From: Bacteroidota bacterium
GTDB lineage: Bacteria; Bacteroidota; Ignavibacteria; Ignavibacteriales; Melioribacteraceae
Assembly (NCBI GenBank): GCA_018818165.1
Contig: JAHISP010000054.1
Span: 1-64,000 of the forward strand
Length of the DNA stretch: 64,000 nucleotides
Direction: 5' to 3'
Positions 28,180-35,264 of this stretch are shown piece by piece (position 1 is the stretch's first letter; every line of letters begins with the position of its first letter). The notes under the pieces were generated by a model, which saw only the letters and a program-made list of their open reading frames with translations, was not told where the DNA came from and searched no databases. Made by a program: the position numbers and the translations under genes.

Positions 28180-29925
28180 ATGTTTAAAAGTAAATTTATA
28201 GCTGTTGTTATACTTATTGGAATATTGATATTGGGTTGTTCCACTAAGCCCATAAAGCAATTTACAAATCCAATATTAGCTGGCTTTTACCCAGATCCAA
28301 GTTTATGCAGAGTTGGAGAAGACTATTATTTAGTCACCTCAACATTTTCATATTTTCCCGGAATTCCAATATTTCATAGTAAAGATTTAGTTAATTGGGA
28401 ATTGATTGGACATGTATTAGATAGACCAGAACAATTAGATACCGAAGGTCTAGGTATTTCAAGAGGCATTTTTGCACCAGCAATTACATATAGTAATGGA
28501 ACTTTCTATGTTTCTTGCACAGTAGTTGATGGGGGAGGTAATTTTATTGTTACATCAGCAAAACCTGAAGGACCATATTCAGATCCGATTTGGCTTCCGG
28601 AAATAAATGGAATTGATCCATCTGTTTACTTTGATGATAATGGGAAAACATATATTCTTTATAATAGTGATGCTCCAGACAATAAACCTGAGTATAACGG
28701 ACATAGAACAATAAGAATGTTGGAATTAGAACCAACAAGTCTAAAGGCTAAAGGGGAAGAGAAAATTCTAATCAATGGTGGGAGTGATTTTAGTAAAAAA
28801 CCCGTTTGGATTGAAGGTCCACATTTTTATAAAAGATTTGGATATTATTATTTAATGGCTGCCGAGGGTGGAACTGCAGAGGATCACTCGGAAGTAATTT
28901 TTAGAAGTAAAGATATAAATGGTCCGTTTGAGCCATATAAAAATAATCCAATTTTAACTCAAAGGAATTTAGAGCCCAATAGACAGAATCCAATAACATC
29001 AACAGGGCACGCTGCTTTAGTTGAAACTCCTAGTGGAGAATGGTGGGCTGTATTTTTAGGATGCAGACCATATAAACCATTTGAAGAAGGGAATTATAAT
29101 CTAGGACGAGAAACATTTTTAGCTCCAGTTAGATGGATAAAGGAGGAAAATTCTGATGATTCAATTTGGCCAATCATAAATCCGGATTACGAAGAAGTAC
29201 AGTTTTATTATGATTATCCAAACATAGATATTAAGGGGAAAGTTGAAACTACTCCTTATAGCGGAAACTTTTCACTAAAGTATGAATTTGATAAACCAGA
29301 GCTTAATAAAAATTTTATTTTTCTAAGAACACCAAAAGAAAAGTGGTACAATTTAAATGAGAAAGAAAATTATTTAACAATTAATTTACGTCCAGAAACT
29401 TGCAGTGGAAAATTAAATCCAAGTTTTATCGGATACAGACAGCAGCATAATACTTGTACAGCAACAACATCTGTAATTTTTGATCCAATAACACAAAATG
29501 AAAAAGCTGGTCTTGTGGTAATAATGAATGAAAGTCATTTTTATTTTATTTGTAAATCCATTGAATATGGAAACCCAGTTGTACAATTATATATGGGTAG
29601 CGATAGCACGCTTGATACAAGCACCATGAAATTAATCGCTTCATCAAAAATTAATGAAAACGATTCTAAAAAAGAATTGCAGTTAAGAATGAATGCGGAT
29701 GGGAAAGATTACTCATTTCAATATTCTTTTGATAATACTAATTGGATAACACTAAAAGATAAAGTTGATGGAACTTACTTAAAATGTGATATACCAAGAG
29801 ATTTTGTTGGTTGCATTATTGCAATGTATGCTTCATCAAATGGCGAATCATCACAAAATAAAGCATTTTATAATTGGTTTGAATATGCTGGTAATGACGA
29901 AATTTACAATATAAAAAGGAAATAG
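28180..29925 (+). CDS. GH43 beta-xylosidase/arabinofuranosidase lipoprotein
   Basis: I chose ATG 28180: GGAG at 28170-28173 is six bases upstream, and the protein then opens on a lipoprotein signal peptide with lipobox LILGC. In-frame GTG 28162 and ATG 28168 lie upstream. From 28180 there are 581 residues: a GH43 propeller (NPILAGFYPDPS with the base Asp, GIDPSVYFD with the modulator Asp, WIEGPHFY with the acid Glu) and a C-terminal beta-sandwich (~360-575) as in beta-xylosidases. It is predicted to be membrane-anchored and to trim xylo-oligosaccharides in the periplasm or on the surface. It is the last intact xylan gene before the methyltransferase remnants. Confidence 0.9.
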   Translation: MFKSKFIAVVILIGILILGCSTKPIKQFTNPILAGFYPDPSLCRVGEDYYLVTSTFSYFPGIPIFHSKDLVNWELIGHVLDRPEQLDTEGLGISRGIFAPAITYSNGTFYVSCTVVDGGGNFIVTSAKPEGPYSDPIWLPEINGIDPSVYFDDNGKTYILYNSDAPDNKPEYNGHRTIRMLELEPTSLKAKGEEKILINGGSDFSKKPVWIEGPHFYKRFGYYYLMAAEGGTAEDHSEVIFRSKDINGPFEPYKNNPILTQRNLEPNRQNPITSTGHAALVETPSGEWWAVFLGCRPYKPFEEGNYNLGRETFLAPVRWIKEENSDDSIWPIINPDYEEVQFYYDYPNIDIKGKVETTPYSGNFSLKYEFDKPELNKNFIFLRTPKEKWYNLNEKENYLTINLRPETCSGKLNPSFIGYRQQHNTCTATTSVIFDPITQNEKAGLVVIMNESHFYFICKSIEYGNPVVQLYMGSDSTLDTSTMKLIASSKINENDSKKELQLRMNADGKDYSFQYSFDNTNWITLKDKVDGTYLKCDIPRDFVGCIIAMYASSNGESSQNKAFYNWFEYAGNDEIYNIKRK

Positions 29926-29949
29926 TTTTATCGAATAAGAGGCATTTTT

Positions 29950-30198
29950 ATGAATCAGATTGTTGATTAAATTAAAAGTTGCATTGAAAGAGGCAGGATT
30001 AATAAGATATCACCTTATCCAAATAACATGTTGGGAATGGATGATGCAGATGAGCATAAAGTTCAAGCATTGGAACAGGAAATATCTCAGGATGAAATAT
30101 TAAGTGTTTGCAATGATACAATGGAAATTATTGGTGGATGTTGTGGCACAACTCCAGAACATATTTCAGCACTTTCAGAAGAAATAAAGAAATTATGA
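29950..30198 (+). pseudogene. Decayed corrinoid protein / homocysteine methyltransferase fusion remnant
   Basis: One frame of 83 codons has an early in-frame stop (TAA at 29968-29970). Its first part (IKSCIERGRINK, then DDADEHKVQALE and EILS) resembles the N-terminal helical cap of corrinoid methyltransferase proteins. The last part (IIGGCCGTTPEHISALSEEIK) is the C-terminal zinc-cysteine motif of homocysteine S-methyltransferase-type domains. The B12-binding Rossmann domain and the methyltransferase barrel are absent. A deletion apparently joined the start of a corrinoid-protein gene to the end of a methyltransferase gene. The final TGA overlaps the next small ORF (ATGATG), an operon-like junction that has survived. 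Confidence 0.7.
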
Positions 30199-30359
30199 TG
30201 TGCAAAATGTTTACTCAAATTGAAATTGACAAAAATGTGTTTATGGTTAAGTTAGATATTTCTTCAGTTGAAATAGATGAGACAAAAATGGGATTTGAAA
30301 TTAGCTATCAAAAAAGAATTAATAATTGTGCATACAGAGTATGTCAAAAAGAAAATTAA
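30195..30359 (+). CDS. Small ORF of unknown function between methyltransferase genes
   Basis: 54 codons starting at ATGATG that overlap the stop of the upstream remnant. The product (MMCKMFTQIEID..., with Cys at residues 3, 46 and 51 and an acidic middle) shows no signal peptide or membrane segment, and I do not recognise it. It may be a small intact protein of the corrinoid operon or the start of a truncated one. The reading frame continues upstream to 30138, but that part lies inside the remnant's methyltransferase motif in another frame. A UroD-like methyltransferase starts 41 bp downstream. Confidence 0.4.
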   Translation: MMCKMFTQIEIDKNVFMVKLDISSVEIDETKMGFEISYQKRINNCAYRVCQKEN

Positions 30360-30400
30360 AAGCGCGACCAAAGGTTTAAACTAATTTTAGGAATATAGAT

Positions 30401-31426
30401 ATGACTGATAAACAATGGGATATTTTAATTAGAACAATAAATGGTGAAGTGTTTAAAGAAATACCAGTTGGATTTATTATTGATAGTCCTTGGCTGCCTA
30501 ATTGGTATGGAATTAAAATTCTTGATTATTTTACCAATGATGAATTATGGCTTAATTCAAATTTAAAAGTAATCAAACAATTCCCTGATGTAATGTTTCT
30601 GCCTGGATTTTGGTCAGAATATGGAATGTGTACCGAACCCTCTGCTTTTGGAGCAAAGTGTACATTTCCCATTAATGAATTTCCACACGCACACAAAGTG
30701 GTTTTCTCTGCAGACCAAATTGATAATATGGTTGTTCCAAATCCCGAGACGGATGGACTACTTCCTTTTGTCTTAAATCGTTTAAAACTTGCTCAACCTC
30801 TTATAGAAGCAAAGGGTCATAAAATTCGTTTTGCCGTTGCGCGTGGACCATTAAATATTGCAAGCTTTTTAATGGGTTCAACAGAATTTTTAACAACAAT
30901 GATGATGATGCCCGATAAAGCTCATCTGCTTTTAAGAAAAATTACTGACTTCCTAAAAAGTTGGCTTGAGTTGCAAATAAAAACATTTCCAAGTATAGAT
31001 GGAATTTTTTTATTGGATGATATAATTGGCTTTATGGGTCCAAATGAATTTTCTATATTTGGGCTTCCTTATTTTAAAGAGTTGTATGACTTTGAAGTTA
31101 AAGTAAAGTTTTTGCATAATGATGCACCATGCAAAGCCTCCGCAAAATTTCTTCCAGAAATGGGAGTAAACCTTTTTAACATGGGCTTTGATATACATCT
31201 GAATGAGCTAAAAGAATTAACACAAAATAAAATTACTTTAGTAGGTAACATTCCTCCAAGAGATGTTTTAGCAAATGGAACAACTGAAGATGTTAAAACA
31301 AAAACCAAAGAGTTGATAAATTCATTGAAAGATAAATCAAGAATTATTTTATCGTGTGGAGGAGGAATGCCACCGGAAGTTACTTCCGAAAATATTGATG
31401 CTTTTATTAATTCGGTTCTTGGTTAG
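30401..31426 (+). CDS. UroD/MtaA-family methyltransferase (uroporphyrinogen decarboxylase-like)
   Basis: 341 residues, full length for the UroD-like methyltransferase family (MtaA, CmuA, MtbA relatives). It lacks a signal peptide and should be cytoplasmic. Visible family features are WLPNWYG near the N-terminus, VARGPLNIASFLMG (~146-158), FLLDDIIGF (~203-211), candidate metal ligands His239 and Cys244 in LHNDAPC, LVGNIPPRDVL (~280-290) and Cys319 in LSCGGGMPPE. Such proteins move methyl groups between a substrate or corrinoid protein and an acceptor; true haem-pathway decarboxylases look different. The neighbours are decayed corrinoid and UroD pieces within a glucuronoxylan locus, which hints at O-demethylation of a methylated sugar. 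The substrate is unknown. Confidence 0.8.
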   Translation: MTDKQWDILIRTINGEVFKEIPVGFIIDSPWLPNWYGIKILDYFTNDELWLNSNLKVIKQFPDVMFLPGFWSEYGMCTEPSAFGAKCTFPINEFPHAHKVVFSADQIDNMVVPNPETDGLLPFVLNRLKLAQPLIEAKGHKIRFAVARGPLNIASFLMGSTEFLTTMMMMPDKAHLLLRKITDFLKSWLELQIKTFPSIDGIFLLDDIIGFMGPNEFSIFGLPYFKELYDFEVKVKFLHNDAPCKASAKFLPEMGVNLFNMGFDIHLNELKELTQNKITLVGNIPPRDVLANGTTEDVKTKTKELINSLKDKSRIILSCGGGMPPEVTSENIDAFINSVLG

Positions 31427-31669
31427 AACGAAAAACCAAACACGGTTTAATAAATATCTTGCTTAAATATTGAGTAACAACAATTTGATATAGATATCAT
31501 AACTTTAATGCTAATATTATTGAATATGATACAGGCACATGATGGAAAATAGAAAATTATTTGTGATGAGTTAAATATCTTACATAAAGATTTAATTTTA
31601 TCATGCGTCAATTTTTAATTGAGAAAAAAAATAGTAAATATTAGATTTAATAAATAATGGAGTTATTGA

Positions 31670-33928
31670 ATGCAGTGTTTCTTTAAAAAATCAGCTAAAG
31701 TATTCTTTTTAATTTTATTTTTTTCAACTATTCTTTTTTCACAAACAGTTTGGGAAATTGAATCTTACAATATTTCTCTAGAAGATAATACTATTAAAAT
31801 TTTTAATGACAAAAAATTGATAACAGAAATCACTTCTTTTGCATTTAATTTTATAACTCCTAATGAAATAACTGTTGAAAATACTTATAAAGATTCTCTC
31901 GTATTAAAATTATCATTTGATGAGACTGATGGCATCAATAAAGATTTTCCGAAGGAAATTCTTTTAAATATTTCATATCATAACAATACATTCCACTTTT
32001 CAGCATTTCATAATTCATTCAAACATATTACAATTCAGATGAAAGACCTAGATGAACATTATTTTGGGCTGTTGGAAAAATTGTATCCCCACAACGCTAA
32101 AAGTCCAGATCTGAGAGGTGAAACTGTTGATGTAGAAATTTATTCAGCTGGGTATGAGGATTATGCAGAAAATTATGCTTCTGCCTATTCAGCATTTTAT
32201 ATGAGTAGCAATGGATATGGCAGTTTTTTCGACACATTTGCGAAAGGTCGTTACCATTTTTCTATTAACGGAAAAACTGAAATTTATCATCAAACGCAAA
32301 AACTTGACTGGTATTTGTTTTACGGACCAACAGGAGATAAAATTCATTCAGAGTACTATTCAGTAATAGGTAAACCCAAGTATGTTCCAATTTGGGCTTG
32401 TGGTCCAATCTTTTGGCGCGATGAAAATTACGGTGGAAAAGATCAAATATTAGATGATATTCAAAAATTTACAGAATTGGAAATACCTCTGACAGCTTGT
32501 TTTGTTGATCGTCCGTATAGCAATGGTGCAAATGATTGGTCAAAAATGGATTTTAATGATCAGTTTGCAAATCCAGAAATTTGGATAAAAACAATAAATG
32601 AAAAGTACGGTATGGAATTTATGACATGGATTGGTTCGCTAACTTTTGGGGATACTGATTTCCCAGGTTTACTTCCAAATTACAAAACATATATAGATTT
32701 AACAAATCCTGAAGCTTTGGTAGAATTAGAAAAACGATTAAGTGAAAATCAATATTCAGTTGGTGTTAAAGGACACAAAATGGATCGAGCTGATGAAGCT
32801 TTCCCTAGTACTGCTATTTGGCATGATAAAGTTGGGGAATCAGAAACCAGAAATAAATACGTTTATCTATTGGCTAAAACTATTCACGAATTCCTAACAA
32901 AAGCTGTTGGCAAAGATCAATTTAATTTTGCTCGTGCAGCATTTCATAGAACACAACCTTACTTAAGCGCAATTTGGGGGGGCGATGTTCGCACCAATTG
33001 GATTGGGATGGCAAGCAATCAAGCAAATGCAATGCGTTCGAGTTTTATGGGCTTTCCTGTATGGGGAACTGATGTTGGTGGATACTTGGGTGAAGGACGA
33101 ATTGATGAGCTTCTTTATATGCGTTGGCTTCAATGGGGCACATGGAACGGAATGTTCGACATAAAGATTGATGGATCAGGAGGAAAAGGTGAGGATAGAC
33201 CTCCTTGGAAATATTCAGAACAACTTCAAAATGTGTTTAGAGAAGCTTGCGAAACAAGAATGAAAATGCTGCCATATTCATATTCACTTGCTAACACATC
33301 GTACAAAAACGGTGTAATTATGAAACCTTTAACATATATGTATCCTACTGATGAAAAGACATATAATATTTGGGACGAATACATTTTTGGAAACGCACTT
33401 TTGATTGCTCCAGTGCTTACTAAATTAAATTCAAGAGATGTTTATCTGCCGGAAGGAATTTGGTTTGATTATAATAATCTAAATAAAACTTATAAAGGAC
33501 CAACAACAATTCATCAGGAGGTTCCAGTTGATATAGTTCCTATTTTTATTAAACAAAATTCAATATTTGTAACAGGAAATATCTTTCAAGGGAATTCTAA
33601 AATCTGGGATGGCGAAATTAAAGGGAAAGAGAAAATATCAATTCATGTTTTTCCAGGAGACATTAATTCCCATACAAATTTTACATATGTTGATTTACTT
33701 GATGGAGACACAGAAAAGAATATGCTCTTATCTCATACTTTAAATCAAATTTCATTTAATTCACCGAAATTATCAACCCTTTCAGATGTTGAGATAAAAT
33801 TAGATTTCAGACCATCAGAAATATTAAGTAATGGCAAGTCAATTGAGTATAGCTATGATGAAAATCTAGGTATTGCAAAAATTTCTTTCGATAAAATTGA
33901 ACGAATTAATATTGAAGTAATATACTAG
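31670..33928 (+). CDS. GH31 glycoside hydrolase (second paralogue)
   Basis: 752 residues with a signal peptide (FFLILFFSTILFSQ). The N-terminal sandwich is followed by a GH31 barrel with candidate nucleophile Asp372 in HKMDRADEAF and acid/base Asp439 in WGGDVRTNW. C-terminal beta-domains contain IAPVLTKLNSRDVYLPEG. The nucleophile motif KMDRADE differs from the WWMDSTEPD of the GH31 at 16133, so the two belong to different branches and probably have different substrates (alpha-xylose, alpha-glucose or alpha-galactose type linkages). GGAG lies about ten bases before ATG 31670. The 243-bp gap upstream contains no gene I can support. Confidence 0.82.
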   Translation: MQCFFKKSAKVFFLILFFSTILFSQTVWEIESYNISLEDNTIKIFNDKKLITEITSFAFNFITPNEITVENTYKDSLVLKLSFDETDGINKDFPKEILLNISYHNNTFHFSAFHNSFKHITIQMKDLDEHYFGLLEKLYPHNAKSPDLRGETVDVEIYSAGYEDYAENYASAYSAFYMSSNGYGSFFDTFAKGRYHFSINGKTEIYHQTQKLDWYLFYGPTGDKIHSEYYSVIGKPKYVPIWACGPIFWRDENYGGKDQILDDIQKFTELEIPLTACFVDRPYSNGANDWSKMDFNDQFANPEIWIKTINEKYGMEFMTWIGSLTFGDTDFPGLLPNYKTYIDLTNPEALVELEKRLSENQYSVGVKGHKMDRADEAFPSTAIWHDKVGESETRNKYVYLLAKTIHEFLTKAVGKDQFNFARAAFHRTQPYLSAIWGGDVRTNWIGMASNQANAMRSSFMGFPVWGTDVGGYLGEGRIDELLYMRWLQWGTWNGMFDIKIDGSGGKGEDRPPWKYSEQLQNVFREACETRMKMLPYSYSLANTSYKNGVIMKPLTYMYPTDEKTYNIWDEYIFGNALLIAPVLTKLNSRDVYLPEGIWFDYNNLNKTYKGPTTIHQEVPVDIVPIFIKQNSIFVTGNIFQGNSKIWDGEIKGKEKISIHVFPGDINSHTNFTYVDLLDGDTEKNMLLSHTLNQISFNSPKLSTLSDVEIKLDFRPSEILSNGKSIEYSYDENLGIAKISFDKIERINIEVIY

Positions 33929-33957
33929 TTATTTAACATCAGAAGTTGAGCTAAGAA

Positions 33958-34086
33958 ATGAATAAAGAAAAATTATTAAATTGTATTGTTAATAATGCCT
34001 ATAGAAAAAGATTAGTTGTTCCTTTGGTTGGATTTCCATGTATAAATTTGGTTAATCGAATAATATTTACTTACAAAATATTTTAA
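33958..34086 (+). pseudogene. N-terminal remnant of a second UroD/MtaA-like methyltransferase
   Basis: 42 codons from ATG 33958 read MNKEKLLNCI... then VVPLVGFPCINLV, which resembles the first ~35 residues of MtaA-type methyltransferases (LLN...DR-PVVPLVGFP-NL). It then runs into an unrelated end and stops at TAA 34084. About 300 residues are missing. It is a second, independent trace of a corrinoid methyltransferase system 2.5 kb from the intact gene at 30401. Confidence 0.55.
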
Positions 34087-34107
34087 TAATTATAATTGAG
34101 GAGAGAT

Positions 34108-35232
34108 ATGAATTATTTTATGAAATCAATAAATATAATTTTGTATCAACTAATATTTTTAGTTTTAGCTGTGAAGACCATTGCCCAACCTTCCTTAAAA
34201 GAGGAATTTAAAAACAATTTTATGATCGGTACAGCTTTGAGCAATCATCAAATATGTGAAAAAGATTCACTGTTGATTCAGTTAGTTGAAGAACAATTTA
34301 ATAGTATCACTCCAGAAAATCTTTTGAAATGGGAAAGAATTCATCCCGAGGAAGGTGTATATAATTTTGAGCCCGCAGATAGCTTTGTGGCTTTCGGTTT
34401 GCGAAATAAAATGTTTATTGTTGGTCATACCTTACTTTGGCATCAACAAACGCCTGCTTGGGTTTTTGAAGATGAAAAAGGAAATGAAGCTTCTCGTGAA
34501 TTATTATTAGGAAGATTGAAAGATCATATCTACACTGTTGTTGGAAGATACAAAGGTAAAATAAATGGATGGGATGTTGTAAATGAAGCAATTGAAGATA
34601 ATGGGGAAATGAGAAATTCAAAATGGTTAAAAATAATTGGTGAAGATTATATTGAGAAAGCATTTCAATTTGCACATGAAGCAGATCCAGATGTGGAATT
34701 ATATTATAATGATTTTAATATGTGGCACAAAGGAAAAATAAAAAGTGTTTCAAATTTGGTTAATAATATAAAATCAAAAGGAATAAAAATTTCTGGAGTT
34801 GGTTTACAAGGCCATTGGGGATTGACATATCCTAGTAATGAAGAAATTGATGAAGCTCTTGATACATACTCAAAACTAAATGTTAACCTTATGATTACGG
34901 AACTAGATATGGCAGTTCTTCCTTTACCGAATAACAATACAAGTGCAGAGATTACCAAAAATTATGAGCTACAAAAGAAGCTTAACCCTTATCCAAATGG
35001 ATTACCAGATTCAATGCAGGTTAAATTGGCAAATAGATATGAAGATTTTTTTAGACTGTTCAATAAATATAAAAGTGAAATAACAAGAGTTACATTTTGG
35101 GGTGTGAACGATTCCTATTCTTGGAAGAACAATTGGCCAATTAAAGGAAGAACTTCTTATCCTTTATTATTTGATAGAAATAATCAACCAAAACCAGCTT
35201 TTTATTCAGTAATAAATACTGTGAAAGAATAG
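34108..35232 (+). CDS. GH10 endo-1,4-beta-xylanase, single domain
   Basis: ATG 34108 follows AGGAG at 34099-34103; an in-frame TTG at 34096 overlaps that ribosome site and is rejected. From 34108 there are 374 residues: a signal peptide ending KTIAQ and one GH10 domain. Acid/base is Glu160 in WDVVNEA and nucleophile Glu265 in ITELDMA, with WHQQTP and VTFWGVND as further family blocks. Unlike the GH10 at 2384 it has no FnIII or T9SS domain, so it may be periplasmic and cut shorter xylo-oligosaccharides. It ends 32 bp before the GH67 gene, so the two are probably one operon. Confidence 0.94.
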   Translation: MNYFMKSINIILYQLIFLVLAVKTIAQPSLKEEFKNNFMIGTALSNHQICEKDSLLIQLVEEQFNSITPENLLKWERIHPEEGVYNFEPADSFVAFGLRNKMFIVGHTLLWHQQTPAWVFEDEKGNEASRELLLGRLKDHIYTVVGRYKGKINGWDVVNEAIEDNGEMRNSKWLKIIGEDYIEKAFQFAHEADPDVELYYNDFNMWHKGKIKSVSNLVNNIKSKGIKISGVGLQGHWGLTYPSNEEIDEALDTYSKLNVNLMITELDMAVLPLPNNNTSAEITKNYELQKKLNPYPNGLPDSMQVKLANRYEDFFRLFNKYKSEITRVTFWGVNDSYSWKNNWPIKGRTSYPLLFDRNNQPKPAFYSVINTVKE

Positions 35233-35264
35233 AACATAAAATTTATAATAAAAGGGATTCGAAA

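Noticed and set aside
30138-30194. Upstream extension of the 54-codon small ORF
   Set aside because: It overlaps the GGCCGTTPEH-coding part of the remnant in another frame; the ATGATG at 30195 fits the operon junction better.
30401-31426. Haem-pathway uroporphyrinogen decarboxylase
   Set aside because: The N-terminal RQAGR-type substrate motif of HemE is absent, and the Cys-containing MtaA-like C-terminal pattern and corrinoid remnants point to a methyltransferase.
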